Below, piece by piece: positions 1 to 11,757 of a stretch of DNA of 32,134 nucleotides. Both the position numbers and the translations under genes were made by a program. Positions within the stretch are counted from its first letter, which is position 1. Each line of letters begins with the position of its first letter. Source of the stretch: Dechloromonas sp. (GTDB lineage Bacteria; Pseudomonadota; Gammaproteobacteria; Burkholderiales; Rhodocyclaceae); assembly GCA_008933675.1 (NCBI GenBank), contig WBUO01000023.1:1-32134 (forward strand), written 5' to 3'. Under the pieces are notes generated by a model. It had not been told where the DNA came from. It did no database searches and was given only the letters and a program-made list of their open reading frames with translations.

Positions 1-282
1 GGTATGGGTGATCTCATCTTGACCTGTACCGGTGATCTGTCGCGTAATCGGCGTGTCGGTCTGGCGCTTGCCGAAAACAAGTCATTGCCGCAGATTCTCG
101 ATGAGCTGGGGCACGTGGCCGAGGGGGTCTACACGGCACGCGAGGTCGATCGTCTGGCGCGCGAACTGGCCGTTGAGATGCCAATCAGTGCTGCCGTGGC
201 GGCTGTTCTGGATGGTCGCCTGACGGCGCGGCAGGCCGTCGATCAATTGATGGCGCGCGATCCGAAGGAAGAACAGGCCTAG
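1..282 (+). CDS. gpsA: NAD(P)H-dependent glycerol-3-phosphate dehydrogenase, C-terminal part (truncated by window start)
   Basis: Frame open to window start; [23 protein letters not shown]...[15 protein letters not shown]...[13 protein letters not shown] is typical of the GpsA C-terminus. Confidence 0.93.
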   Translation, partial: GMGDLILTCTGDLSRNRRVGLALAENKSLPQILDELGHVAEGVYTAREVDRLARELAVEMPISAAVAAVLDGRLTARQAVDQLMARDPKEEQA

Positions 283-743
283 TCGGCGCCGTGAAAACCT
301 TGCTGTCGCCAGGCTTCGAAGATGGTGACTGCGGCGGCATTGGACAGATTCAGGCTGCGTTGCCCGGGGCGCATCGGCAAGCGCAGGCGTCGTTCGGCCG
401 GGAACTCGGCAAGTATCTCGGCAGGGAGACCGCTGGTTTCCCTGCCGAAGACGAACACATCGTTTTCCTCGATTGTTGTCGAAAAGAGCCCGTCCGTGCC
501 TTTGGTGGTCATCGCGAACAGGCGGCGACCAGCCAGTGCGTCTTTGCAGGCAATCCAGTCCGGGTGGTGCAGTACGCGGGCGTACTCGTGGTAATCCAAC
601 CCGGCCCGGCGCAGTCCCTTGTCGGTGATCGAGAAGCCAAGCGGCTCGACCAGGTGCAGTTCGGCGCCTGTATTGGCGCAGAGACGGATGATGTTGCCGG
701 TGTTGGGGGGGATTTCCGGCTGGTAGAGGACGACGGCAAACAC
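279..743 (-). CDS. trmL: tRNA (cytidine(34)-2'-O)-methyltransferase (SPOUT family)
   Basis: [37 protein letters not shown]...FGRETSGLP...[20 protein letters not shown], TrmL/YibK motifs. Confidence 0.95.
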   Translation of the reverse strand: MFAVVLYQPEIPPNTGNIIRLCANTGAELHLVEPLGFSITDKGLRRAGLDYHEYARVLHHPDWIACKDALAGRRLFAMTTKGTDGLFSTTIEENDVFVFGRETSGLPAEILAEFPAERRLRLPMRPGQRSLNLSNAAAVTIFEAWRQQGFHGAD

Positions 744-786
744 GTGTGCAAGCGATTGAATGGCTGGGCCGCGATTAAATCATGGA

Positions 787-1506
787 TCAGTGTTTCAAGG
801 CGCGAGCGACGACAGCGACCGTTATCTCTCTTGCCCCGTGCAGCTTCAGTACCCGGGAGCATTCCCGGGCTGTCGCGCCGGTGGTCATTACATCGTCCAC
901 CAATATGATGTGTTTCCCTGTCAGATCGGCCGTGCAGGCAAAAGCACCGCGTACGTTGCTGCGCCGCTTGCCCGGAGGGAGTTCGGTCTGCGCCGCGGTG
1001 GCCCGCTCACGGACAAGGCAGTCTGCGAGCAGGGGCAGCTTCAGCCGACAGGAGGCGGCACGGGCGATCTCGCCGGCCTGGTTGAAGCCGCGCTCGCGCA
1101 GGCGCGTCGGATGCAAGGGCATCGGAACGAGGTATTGATCATCGGCATGCAGATGCCCTGCAAGGTGTTTTCCCAGCCAGTCGGCAATGGCTATCCGGTG
1201 CTGGTATTTGAGCGCATGAATGATGCGATCGACAGGAAACTCATAGAGCCACACCGCCAGCGTCCGCTCAAAAGGCGGCGGATCCTTGAGGCAGGCGCCA
1301 CAGCGCTCCCCGTGCGTGGTTGGTTCGGCACATTGAGGGCAGGTATGGCCCGTAAGCTTGGGGAGTTCGGCGGAGCACCGGGAACACAGCAGACTGCAGC
1401 CTGCATCCTCGCCGCAAAGCAGGCAGCTGGCGGGCAGCAGCGCGTTGTGCATGCGCCGCGAAAGATGTCTTATGGGGGCTGTCAGTGCCTGAGGTAAAAT
1501 TGACAT
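787..1506 (-). CDS. ComF family phosphoribosyltransferase-like protein
   Basis: N-terminal Cys clusters (CLLCGEDAGCSLLCSRC, CPQCAEP, CGACL) and PRPP motif IILVDDVMTTGAT; start chosen at MSILPQ (1506), with 1509 also possible. Confidence 0.9.
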   Translation of the reverse strand: MSILPQALTAPIRHLSRRMHNALLPASCLLCGEDAGCSLLCSRCSAELPKLTGHTCPQCAEPTTHGERCGACLKDPPPFERTLAVWLYEFPVDRIIHALKYQHRIAIADWLGKHLAGHLHADDQYLVPMPLHPTRLRERGFNQAGEIARAASCRLKLPLLADCLVRERATAAQTELPPGKRRSNVRGAFACTADLTGKHIILVDDVMTTGATARECSRVLKLHGAREITVAVVARALKH

Positions 1507-1538
1507 CATTAGCCCCGTCTTTAATAATTCATAATTAC

Positions 1539-1553
1539 GGTCAATTTTTGACC
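1539..1553. promoter_or_regulatory. Inverted repeat GGTCAA-TTT-TTGACC in the comF/bioB divergent intergenic region
   Basis: Read directly; perfect 6-bp arms, followed on + strand by CGTTTTT. Confidence 0.45.
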
Positions 1554-1585
1554 CGTTTTTGTGCATTTCTTACGCAAGGTTCTAC

Positions 1586-2569
1586 ATGCAAGTCCGTTCC
1601 GCCACTGCTGTTCCTGTCATTCCGTCTTCGAGTACGCAACGTCACTGGACCGTCGCCGAGGTGCTTGCACTTTATGACTTGCCGTTGATGGACCTCATCT
1701 GGCAGGCCCAAGGCGTCCATCGCCAGCATTTTGATGCCAATGCCATTCAACGCTCGACGCTGCTTTCGGTCAAGACCGGTGGCTGTTCAGAGGACTGCAG
1801 CTATTGTTCACAATCTGCACGTTACGATACCGAGCTTGAGCGCGAGCGCCTGATGCCGCTGGATGAGGTGCTGGCTGCGGCGCGTCTTGCCAAGGAAAAA
1901 GGAGCTTCCCGATTCTGCATGGGGGCTGCCTGGAAGGGGCCGAAGGATAACGACCTTGATCGCGTTCTCGACATGGTGCGGGAAGTCAAGGCGCTTGGCA
2001 TGCAGACGTGCGTGACGCTGGGCATGCTCAAGGAAGGGCAGGCAGCAAAGCTCAAGGATGCAGGCCTTGATTACTACAATCACAATCTGGATACCGACAA
2101 GGAGTTCTACGGTCAGATCATCAAGAGCCATACTCACGATGATCGGCTGGATACGCTTGAGCAGGTGCGCGATGCCGGCATCAACGTCTGTTCCGGTGGC
2201 ATCATCGGCATGGGTGAATCGCGCCGGAACCGGGCGGCGCTGATTGTCCAGCTGGCCAACTTGCCCCAACCGCCGGAGTCGGTGCCGATCAACAATCTTG
2301 TGCCGATTCCGGGAACGCCTCTGGCTGACGTGCCGCGTCTCGATCCGTTCGAATTTGTGCGTACCATCGCTGCGGCGCGCATTGCCATGCCGACTTCCTG
2401 GGTTCGCTTGTCGGCCGGTCGGCAGGAAATGAGTGATGAGCTGCAGGCGCTTTGCTTCCTGGCTGGTGCCAACTCCATGTTCTATGGCGACCATCTGCTG
2501 ACCACCGGAAATCCCGAGGTTGACCGCGACGACGCGCTGTTTGCCCGCCTGGGTGTGAAGGCCGTTTGA
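1586..2569 (+). CDS. bioB: Biotin synthase (radical SAM)
   Basis: [15 protein letters not shown] (CxxxCxxC), [24 protein letters not shown]. Confidence 0.97.
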   Translation: MQVRSATAVPVIPSSSTQRHWTVAEVLALYDLPLMDLIWQAQGVHRQHFDANAIQRSTLLSVKTGGCSEDCSYCSQSARYDTELERERLMPLDEVLAAARLAKEKGASRFCMGAAWKGPKDNDLDRVLDMVREVKALGMQTCVTLGMLKEGQAAKLKDAGLDYYNHNLDTDKEFYGQIIKSHTHDDRLDTLEQVRDAGINVCSGGIIGMGESRRNRAALIVQLANLPQPPESVPINNLVPIPGTPLADVPRLDPFEFVRTIAAARIAMPTSWVRLSAGRQEMSDELQALCFLAGANSMFYGDHLLTTGNPEVDRDDALFARLGVKAV

Positions 2570-3444
2570 GCAGCCAGTTCGTCGATTCCCGGTTGGTCGC
2601 CCGGCGCTTTGCCAGGGCGGCCGGTCGGTACCACGAGAGTGATTTCTTCGTGCGTGAGATTGATCGGCGCATGCAGGAGCGACTCGATTATGTGACGCTC
2701 TCGCCAGGCCGGGTTGTTGATCTCGGATGCAGTCGGGGTGGCAGTTTCCCCGGCTTGGCCGCACGTTATCCCGATGCTGAACTGATTGGTGTCGATCTGG
2801 TGCCGGCCATGCTCAAGGTTGCATCGACGCCACCCCCCGTCTGGCAGCGCTGGTTTGGCCTTGGGCGCCCCTCCGGCCCCCTGCGTCTTGCCGCCGATGC
2901 TGTCTGCTTGCCTCTGGCTGCTGGCAGTGCGGGGCTGCTCTGGTCCAATCTGCTCTTGCACTGGCTGGATGATCCGCTGCCGGTAATGCGTGAAGCCCAC
3001 CGTGTCATAGAGACAGGAGGCTTGTTCATGTTTTCCACTCTGGGGCCCGATACTCTTAAGGAATTGCGCAAGGCTTTCGGAGATGGCTATGTGCATACCC
3101 AGCGCTTCATCGATATGCACGATCTTGGTGACATGCTGCTTGCCGCGGGATTTGCCGATCCGGTCATGGACATGGAGGTCGTCACGCTGACTTATGACGA
3201 CCTGGATTCCTTGCTTGCCGAGCTGCGCGCTGCGGGTTCCGGTTGTGCGATGAATGGGCGCCTTGCCGGATTATGCGGACGTCGGACTTGGCACGAGGCG
3301 CGCCTCGCATACGAAAAAATGCGCCAGCAGGGCAAGTTGCCGGCAAGCTTCGAAGTGGTTTACGGACATGCCTGGCGTGCTGCTCCGAAAGCCAGTGGGG
3401 ATGGGCGGTCAATCATCCGTTTTGACCGGGAGCGCAGGCGGTGA
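2566..3444 (+). CDS. bioC: Malonyl-ACP O-methyltransferase
   Basis: TTG start overlapping the bioB stop; SAM-methyltransferase motif [51 protein letters not shown]. Confidence 0.93.
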   Translation: MSSQFVDSRLVARRFARAAGRYHESDFFVREIDRRMQERLDYVTLSPGRVVDLGCSRGGSFPGLAARYPDAELIGVDLVPAMLKVASTPPPVWQRWFGLGRPSGPLRLAADAVCLPLAAGSAGLLWSNLLLHWLDDPLPVMREAHRVIETGGLFMFSTLGPDTLKELRKAFGDGYVHTQRFIDMHDLGDMLLAAGFADPVMDMEVVTLTYDDLDSLLAELRAAGSGCAMNGRLAGLCGRRTWHEARLAYEKMRQQGKLPASFEVVYGHAWRAAPKASGDGRSIIRFDRERRR

Positions 3445-4107
3445 TCAGTCGGGTTTTTTTCTGAAGAACCTGATCGGTTTTGCGTCCTCATGGCGTGAAA
3501 AGGGGATGGCCTTGCGTCGCCGCTCCCTCATGCGCCAGCCGAGAAGCAGGCTCAAGACCAGCGTATAGCCGAGCGGCCAGCCCAGGGCGCCAGCATCAGC
3601 CAGCCAGAGGTAGTGCGCGCAGCCAAGAATGCCAATCAGATAGACATTTCGGTGCAGTTCCTGCCAGCGGCGTCCGCCAAGGCGACGCAAAGCCCATTGA
3701 TTCGACGTTGCCGCCAACGGGATGAGCAGCGCCAGCGCAGCAAATCCGGGGCTGACGTGAGGGCGCTTGATCGTATCCATGGCGATCGCTGAAATCTCGA
3801 ATGAATGTTCCAGTCCGATGAATGCCAGAAAATGCAGTGAGGCATAGGTAAAGGCGAACAGACCAAGCATGCGGCGTAGCCTTAATAACCAGTGCTGCTG
3901 GGTGATGGTGCGCAAAGGTGTGATGCTCAGCGTTAGCAGCAGCAGGGTTAGCGCCCAGTAACCGGTCCAGCGTTGGATGAATTCAACAGGCTCACCCGGA
4001 ATCGTCCTGCCGTAAGTCTTCGCCAACAGATAAGCCAAAGGGGTCAGGCAGAGGACGAACAGCGTGCTTCTGAGTGCAAGCAGTTGCCGGGGGATGTATT
4101 GCTGCAT
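3445..4107 (-). CDS. msrQ: Heme-binding membrane subunit MsrQ (ferric reductase-like transmembrane protein)
   Basis: Multi-TM protein with TGYWALTLLLLTLSITPLR, RRMLGLFAFTYASLHFLAF, RLGGRRWQELHRNVYLIGILGCAHYLW. Confidence 0.9.
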   Translation of the reverse strand: MQQYIPRQLLALRSTLFVLCLTPLAYLLAKTYGRTIPGEPVEFIQRWTGYWALTLLLLTLSITPLRTITQQHWLLRLRRMLGLFAFTYASLHFLAFIGLEHSFEISAIAMDTIKRPHVSPGFAALALLIPLAATSNQWALRRLGGRRWQELHRNVYLIGILGCAHYLWLADAGALGWPLGYTLVLSLLLGWRMRERRRKAIPFSRHEDAKPIRFFRKKPD

Positions 4108-4149
4108 TTCTGAGTAGGTCAGGCGACCAATGGGGAAGGCTTGCTTCTG

Positions 4150-5004
4150 CTAGAGGGCCAGGGAGCTTCGCAACTCGCGGATATCGTCCTCCGCCTCGTC
4201 CAGCAGATCAGCGAACCTGGCTCGATCACCAATGGCTTTTTCGGCCCAGTCCGGGTCGATCTCGGTTGGCAGGCCGTGAGTGGAATCCATGGCTAACAGA
4301 TTGGCGAAATAGAGGATGTCCCGGATGCTGGAAGGTGTCTCAACGTTCTGTGGCTGATCGTGCTCGCGGACCGCTTCCGTGATGTGCTCGGGCAGGCCGA
4401 GAATGTGCAGCAGGCTCTCACCGATGCTTTCGTGCCATCCTTTGAGAAGGTCCAGCATGGCTTGCCGATTGTCACGGTACTCCGGGTACTCGGCAGCCCG
4501 GAAGAGCAGGTAGAAGATACCGATATCGTGGACCAGTCCGGCGAGCATGGCTTCATCGGGGTTGACGCGGCCGAGGCGACGGGCGAGCACGCGGGCGATG
4601 GCGGCAACCTGAAGGGAGTGCTCCCACGCCTGGTGCGCTATATCGTCGTACGCTGCCAGGTTCCTCGATTTCAGCATCTGGTCCATGGCGACAGCCAAGG
4701 AGGTGGTGCGTACGGCCTCAAAACCAAGGCGGCCGATTGCTGTGGACAGTTCGCTGACGCGTTTGCCGGAGGGGTTGTAGCTGACGGAGTTGGCAAGGCG
4801 TAACAGCTTGCTGGAGATCAGGGGTTCTATACCGACTACCTGAACAACACGCTCAATCGTTGCCAGCGGATCCTTCAGGGTGTTGCGAACCAGTATGGCG
4901 GCATCCATGCAGGTCGGGAAATTGACGTCACCCGATAGGTCGCGGGCGATGTTTTCCAGAATGCGGAAATGAATTCGTGGGTCGAGATCAGGCATTTCAG
5001 CCAC
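4150..5004 (-). CDS. HDOD domain-containing protein
   Basis: LPTCMDAAILVRNTLKDPLATIERVVQVVGIEPLISSKLLRLANS..., LAGLVHDIGIFYLL, typical HDOD architecture. Confidence 0.88.
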   Translation of the reverse strand: MAEMPDLDPRIHFRILENIARDLSGDVNFPTCMDAAILVRNTLKDPLATIERVVQVVGIEPLISSKLLRLANSVSYNPSGKRVSELSTAIGRLGFEAVRTTSLAVAMDQMLKSRNLAAYDDIAHQAWEHSLQVAAIARVLARRLGRVNPDEAMLAGLVHDIGIFYLLFRAAEYPEYRDNRQAMLDLLKGWHESIGESLLHILGLPEHITEAVREHDQPQNVETPSSIRDILYFANLLAMDSTHGLPTEIDPDWAEKAIGDRARFADLLDEAEDDIRELRSSLAL

Positions 5005-5428
5005 TGATATAGCGTTCTAGCTGGGCAATCAGGAACTGTTGTGAACTGATGGTTTCCTTGACCATGTCGCCAATGGATATCAGTCCGGCCACCGTGCCGT
5101 CTTCGTCAAGGACCGGGAGGTGACGGAAACGCTTTTCCGTCATCAAGGCCATGCATTCCTCAAGGCTGGCGCTCTTTGTAACATAGGCGACGCGGTCGCT
5201 CATGACATCGCGCACCGGTGTTTCGCGGGAGCTCTTGCCTTGCAGGATCATTTTCCGCGCGTAGTCCCGCTCGGAAAAGATGCCAACCAGTCTTTCTCCT
5301 TCAAGAACCAGCAGCGCGCCGACATCATGTGCAGCCATGACCGACAGAGCGTGAAATACCGAGTCTCCTGGTGCAACGACTGCCAGCGGGCGCTGTTTTT
5401 CTGCCAGCAACTGTTTGAGTGTTTTCAT
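4997..5428 (-). CDS. Tandem CBS domain protein
   Basis: [11 protein letters not shown]...[39 protein letters not shown]...VRDVMSDRV...[23 protein letters not shown]. Confidence 0.93.
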   Translation of the reverse strand: MKTLKQLLAEKQRPLAVVAPGDSVFHALSVMAAHDVGALLVLEGERLVGIFSERDYARKMILQGKSSRETPVRDVMSDRVAYVTKSASLEECMALMTEKRFRHLPVLDEDGTVAGLISIGDMVKETISSQQFLIAQLERYISG

Positions 5429-5506
5429 CGTTGTCTCCTCTCCATTGGGGATGCTTGCTGGATCAGTCTATCCCCAGTGTCATGTGCTGCCAAGCCTGAA
5501 AAACAA

Positions 5507-5528
5507 AAAGGCAGCCGAAGCTGCCTTT
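5507..5528 (-). terminator. Intrinsic terminator of the cytochrome c4 gene
   Basis: Minus strand AAAGGCAGC-TTCG-GCTGCCTTT followed by TTGTTTTT. Confidence 0.85.
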
Positions 5529-5546
5529 CGTTGTCATGGCCCCCGA

Positions 5547-6182
5547 TCAGCGCAGGCCGGCGGCGTATTCGGATACGGCCTGAATTTCGACGTCAGACAG
5601 CTTGGCGGCAATCGTGCGCATCATCTTTTCCGGATCATTCGCACGCTGCTCGGCGCGGAATGCCTTCAGTTGGGCCTCGGTGTACTCGGGGAACTGACCG
5701 GCCAGGCGGGGATATTGTGCGGGCAATCCGGCGCCCGCCGGGCCGTGGCAGCCGGCACATGCTGGCACGCCCTTCTTGAAGTCACCCTGGCGCCACAGGC
5801 GCTGGCCGAGGGCGATCTTGCTCTCGTCCTTGGCAACGGCCGGAGTGAGCTTCTGGCTGGCGAACCAGGCCGATACGTTGCGCATGTCTTCTTCCGTCAG
5901 TGCGGCCGCCATGCCGGCCATGATGGCGTTGTCCCGGACGGCAGGTTTGCCATCGATCGACTTGAAGTTGCTCAGTTGCTTGTAGATGTAATCTTCAACC
6001 TGGCCGGCCAGATGGGGATTTGCTGCAGACATGCTGTTGCCGTCTGCACCGTGGCAGGCGACACAGATCGTTTCAGCGACGATTTTGCCTTTGGCAGGAT
6101 CAGCCTTGCTCTTGGCACCTTCGGCTGCATGAGCGATGACAGTGGTGGCAAGAAAAATTGCCATTGCCGCGGAACGAATCAT
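5547..6182 (-). CDS. Diheme cytochrome c4-like protein
   Basis: Signal peptide plus two CxxCH motifs (CVACHG, CAGCHG) with AGQ...YPRLAGQ repeats. Confidence 0.93.
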   Translation of the reverse strand: MIRSAAMAIFLATTVIAHAAEGAKSKADPAKGKIVAETICVACHGADGNSMSAANPHLAGQVEDYIYKQLSNFKSIDGKPAVRDNAIMAGMAAALTEEDMRNVSAWFASQKLTPAVAKDESKIALGQRLWRQGDFKKGVPACAGCHGPAGAGLPAQYPRLAGQFPEYTEAQLKAFRAEQRANDPEKMMRTIAAKLSDVEIQAVSEYAAGLR

Positions 6183-6290
6183 TTGCGAGCTCCTTGTACG
6201 CGTTTGTGGGCGCTTTGGCCGGAACGGGAAGTTTCAAACCTGTTATTCTATAACACTTCACCCAGCCTTGGCGGGTCTTCCGAGTTTTTT

Positions 6291-6953
6291 ATGCCACTGT
6301 TCCAACAGGCGGTTTTTCTTACAACCGTCGCCAATCTTCGTGATCTGCCGCAGGATTCGGTGCGCGAAGTCGCCTTCGCCGGCCGCTCGAATGCCGGCAA
6401 ATCGTCCGCCATCAACACGCTTGCCGGTCGCGTCCGCTTGGCCTATGTCAGCAAGACGCCGGGGCGCACGCAACACCTGAACTACTTCACGCTGGCCGAT
6501 GGCAAGTATTTCGTCGATCTGCCCGGTTACGGTTATGCCAAGGCTCCAGAAGCCATTCGTTCGCAGTGGGAAGGGTTGATCGGGCCTTATCTGAACAAGC
6601 GGGCGCAACTGGCTGGGCTGGTCGTCATCATGGACGTTCGCCGGCCAATGACCGACCTCGATTTGAAGCTGATCGACTGGTTCCGGCCGACCGGCCGGCC
6701 GATCCATATCCTGCTGTCGAAGGCCGACAAGTTGAGCCGGCAGGAGCAGACCAAGGCGCTACGCTCGGTCAAGGCCGAGGTGGCGACCTGGGGCGATGCC
6801 GAACTGTATTCGGTGCAGTTGTTTTCCAGCCTGAAGAAAACCGGCCTGGAAGAGGCCGAGGCGGTACTTGCTAGCTGGCTGGACATTCCGCACAAGGCGC
6901 TGGAAAACAAAGGGCCCCCGGATAAGGGGGGTCCGGGGGCCAAAATGCCTTGA
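6291..6953 (+). CDS. engB: Ribosome biogenesis GTP-binding protein YsxC/EngB
   Basis: [13 protein letters not shown] (P-loop), [30 protein letters not shown]; true start MPLFQQAVF at 6291. Confidence 0.95.
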   Translation: MPLFQQAVFLTTVANLRDLPQDSVREVAFAGRSNAGKSSAINTLAGRVRLAYVSKTPGRTQHLNYFTLADGKYFVDLPGYGYAKAPEAIRSQWEGLIGPYLNKRAQLAGLVVIMDVRRPMTDLDLKLIDWFRPTGRPIHILLSKADKLSRQEQTKALRSVKAEVATWGDAELYSVQLFSSLKKTGLEEAEAVLASWLDIPHKALENKGPPDKGGPGAKMP

Positions 6954-7018
6954 CGTGGTCAAGACACCCGCTCAGGGAGGTGAAGCGGGAGACAGCGCGT
7001 GCCATCTGGTTGCTCTGA

Positions 7019-8089
<1,071 letters not shown>

Positions 8090-8106
8090 GCGCTTGCCGT
8101 GAACGG

Positions 8107-8136
8107 CGGGCGGTCCCTTGGGCCGCCCGTTTTCGT
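8107..8136 (+). terminator. Intrinsic terminator after hemB
   Basis: GGGCGGTCC-CTT-GGGCCGCCC followed by GTTTTCGTTT. Confidence 0.75.
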
Positions 8137-8745
8137 TTACCCGCCCGGTGCGCCGGATTGTGAGAGGCAAGCGAAATACAGCATCGGCCATTGCTGCGGC
8201 CACTGGGTCAGCGGTTCGCGGGTGAAGCCGGAGCGGGCGTATTGCTCCCAGCGGCCGACCGCGTAGCAGCGCAGCAGGTTGGCCAGGGCGCCGAAATCGG
8301 CGTCCGGCTTCAGGTTGTCCTGCGTGGCGGCGACGCGCAGGGCCTGTTTCAGGGCCGCCTCGATCTTGTCGAGCAGCGCGTTGATGCGCGTCTGCAGGCG
8401 CTCGTTTTCATTGACCAGGGCATCGCCGATCAGCACCCGGGTCATGCCGCGATTCTTCTGGGCGAAGCGCAGCAGCAGGCTGATGATCAGTTCGACCTGC
8501 TTGAAGCCCTGTTCCTCTTCGCGGGTGATCTGGTTGATGACGCCGAACAGGCTCTGTTCGATGAATTCGATCAACCCGTCGTACATCTGCGCCTTGCTGG
8601 CGAAGTGTCGATAGAGCGCGGCCTCCGAGCATTCCAGCTTGGCGGCCAAGGCCGCTGTGGTGATTTTTTCCCCCTTCGGCGTCTCCAGCATGCCGGCCAG
8701 GGTTTGCAGGATCTGCAGGCGGCGTTCGCCGGGCTTGGTGGCCAT
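8137..8745 (-). CDS. slmA: Nucleoid occlusion factor SlmA (TetR family)
   Basis: MATKPGERRLQILQTLAGMLETPKGEKITTAALAAKLECSEAALYRHFASKAQMYDGLIEFIEQSLFG. Confidence 0.93.
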   Translation of the reverse strand: MATKPGERRLQILQTLAGMLETPKGEKITTAALAAKLECSEAALYRHFASKAQMYDGLIEFIEQSLFGVINQITREEEQGFKQVELIISLLLRFAQKNRGMTRVLIGDALVNENERLQTRINALLDKIEAALKQALRVAATQDNLKPDADFGALANLLRCYAVGRWEQYARSGFTREPLTQWPQQWPMLYFACLSQSGAPGG

Positions 8746-8777
8746 GTCGTGTCCCCCCTCGAATTGTTGTCCGAAGA

Positions 8778-9419
8778 TTATAGACGGCCGCAGTGCCGGG
8801 GCAAATCGAGGACCGAGCGTACCGTGACGTCGACGTAAGGCGAGCGACGTAAGCCAGTGCTCACCAACACGGTCCGCATGCCGAGTTTCTTCGCCGTGAC
8901 CAGATTGCTCAGACTGTCCTCGACCATGATGCAGCGCCGCGGGTCGAGATGCTCAGCGCGCAGCACCGTACGGAATCCGGCCGGCTCCGGCTTGGGGCGG
9001 AACTTGAGGTGCTCGACCGAATACAGCGCCGAGAAACAGCGCTCCATGCCGGTGAGGCGCAGCACGGCTGCGGCGTAATGATGCGGCGCGTTGGAGAAGA
9101 CGATCTTACGTCCCGGTAGGCGACGCAGGATATGCAGCAAGGGCTTTTCGAACACCAGCATCCGCTGCAGGTCGGGGAACTGGTGGGTTTCGCGCAGGAA
9201 GTGCAGCGGGTCGACGGCGTGGTGGCGGATCAGGCCGAGCAGCGTGGCGCCATAGCGCTGCCAGTACTCCTGGCGCAGGCGATTGGCCGCTTGCTCGTCG
9301 AGGCCGAGGTGGCGCTCGATGTACTCCCGCATCGACCGGTTGATATGCGGGAAGATGTGCGGGGTCGCGTTGTGCAGCGTGTTGTCGAGATCGAACAACC
9401 AGACGCGGTCCCCGCGCAT
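8778..9419 (-). CDS. HAD-family pyrimidine 5'-nucleotidase-like protein
   Basis: VWLFDLDNTLHNATPHIFPHINRSMREYIERHLGL, KIVFSNAPHHYA, MVEDSLSNLVTAKKLGMRTVLV. Confidence 0.88.
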   Translation of the reverse strand: MRGDRVWLFDLDNTLHNATPHIFPHINRSMREYIERHLGLDEQAANRLRQEYWQRYGATLLGLIRHHAVDPLHFLRETHQFPDLQRMLVFEKPLLHILRRLPGRKIVFSNAPHHYAAAVLRLTGMERCFSALYSVEHLKFRPKPEPAGFRTVLRAEHLDPRRCIMVEDSLSNLVTAKKLGMRTVLVSTGLRRSPYVDVTVRSVLDLPRHCGRL

Positions 9420-9423
9420 GGGA

Positions 9424-10395
<972 letters not shown>

Positions 10396-10812
10396 TCAAT
10401 CGATGGCCAGCCGCTTGCTCGGGCTGGCGATGCGTTTGGGTAGAGTCAGCTCCAGTACGCCATCATTGAAGCGGGCGCTGGCCCGTGCGTCATCAAGATC
10501 CTGCTCCAGTTGGAAGGAACGGGATACTTTGCCGTAGTAGCGCTCCGAGCGCAGAACCCGGTCGCCTTCCTTGACCTCCTGATCCTGCTTGACCTCGGCG
10601 CTGATCGATACCAGGTTGCCGTCGACGACGACATGGATGTCCTCTTTCTTGACACCGGGTAGTTCGGCATGAACCTGGTATGAATCGCCCTGTTCCTTGA
10701 CATCCATCTTGATTGACGGGGCCTGCTGCTGGTTGCCGTTGAAATCGACGGGGCGGACGAAAAAGCCGCGGAACAGATCGTCGAAGGGATCACGTCGGGA
10801 AATGTTGGCCAT
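10396..10812 (-). CDS. Hsp20/alpha-crystallin family small heat-shock protein
   Basis: MANISRRDPFDDLFRGFFV...IKMDVKEQGDSYQVHAELPGVKKEDIHVVVDGNLVSISAE...FNDGVLELTLPK. Confidence 0.94.
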   Translation of the reverse strand: MANISRRDPFDDLFRGFFVRPVDFNGNQQQAPSIKMDVKEQGDSYQVHAELPGVKKEDIHVVVDGNLVSISAEVKQDQEVKEGDRVLRSERYYGKVSRSFQLEQDLDDARASARFNDGVLELTLPKRIASPSKRLAID

Positions 10813-10870
10813 GGTTTCTCTCCTTGGTTGAAAGTCCGGTATACCCAATATAGGGTCCTCCGGAGTGCTT

Positions 10871-11320
10871 TCAAGTACGGGAGAGTACCTTGGGCAGCAG
10901 CCGGATGGCATCGCGGTTGCTCCATGAAAAACAGCGATCAGCTGCTTCCTGACAGGGCAGCCAGAGCCAGTCGCGATGCTCGTTGGGGGCCGGGGTGATG
11001 GGCATGCGCGACGGCAGGCAGAGGCCGAAGACATGCTCGACGTTTTCGCTGACTCCATCGGGGTAGCGGTGACGCCAGGCCGGGAAAATGGTGTAGGTGT
11101 TGGCGATGTGCCAGTCGGCAAGGATTCCACAGTCGGGCGCGATGCCGGTCTCCTCCGCGACCTCGCGACGGGCCGTGGCGCTCAGGCTCTCATCGGCCTC
11201 GCGGCTGCCGGTGACCGACTGCCACAGGCCGGGATGGGGGGCACGTTCGAGCAGCAGGACGTCCAGTTCGCGGGTGTGAATGACCACCAGTACCGAGATC
11301 GGCTGCTTGTTGCCGCTCAT
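10871..11320 (-). CDS. nudB: Dihydroneopterin triphosphate diphosphatase (Nudix)
   Basis: Nudix box GSREADESLSATARREVAEETGI; ISVLVVIHTRELDVLLLERAPHPGLWQSVTG; start MSGNKQP at 11320 overlaps the barstar stop by ATGA. Confidence 0.88.
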   Translation of the reverse strand: MSGNKQPISVLVVIHTRELDVLLLERAPHPGLWQSVTGSREADESLSATARREVAEETGIAPDCGILADWHIANTYTIFPAWRHRYPDGVSENVEHVFGLCLPSRMPITPAPNEHRDWLWLPCQEAADRCFSWSNRDAIRLLPKVLSRT

Positions 11321-11757
11321 CGCTCGGGAAAGGGAGGGACGCCAGAGAGCGGCCGGTCGACGAGAATCCATAGCGGTCGGCCGTTGTCGCTGCACTCCGC
11401 GCTGGCAGCACTCAGTGCTTCAAGGAGCTTGTCGGTGCCCTTGCGATCGGCTTTACGCAACCGGTCCACTCCGGCAAGCATCAGGATGTCGCCACCGGAT
11501 GCTTGCCAATCGGGGTCACACAGGCAATCGACCAAGGCATCGAGGTTGGCGCCGTACCAGTCAGGAAAGGACAGGATTTCGCCTATGGTCTGCAGGCATG
11601 ATCCGGGGGAGCGACATTTGCTCAGATCAAGGCTGTGCAGACGCAGGCCGGCTGCGGTCGCCTGGGGCACCAGGGCGGTCCGCTGCTCGGCATTTAGATG
11701 GAAGAGGCCGCAGCGGGAGGCGTCGGCGAGGAGCTTGTCAGTCATACCTCTGTTCAT
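11317..11757 (-). CDS. Barstar-like ribonuclease inhibitor
   Basis: LHSLDLSKCRSPGSCLQTIGEILSFPDWYGANLDALVDCLCD resembles the barstar core (FPxWYGxNLDALxDCL). Confidence 0.88.
   Translation of the reverse strand: MNRGMTDKLLADASRCGLFHLNAEQRTALVPQATAAGLRLHSLDLSKCRSPGSCLQTIGEILSFPDWYGANLDALVDCLCDPDWQASGGDILMLAGVDRLRKADRKGTDKLLEALSAASAECSDNGRPLWILVDRPLSGVPPFPER

Noticed and set aside
1808-2764. 318-aa minus-strand ORF
   Set aside because: Antisense to bioB/bioC with no family signature
5415-6290. N-terminal half of the 512-aa + strand ORF 5415..6953
   Set aside because: Antisense to cytochrome c4; only the part from 6291 matches EngB
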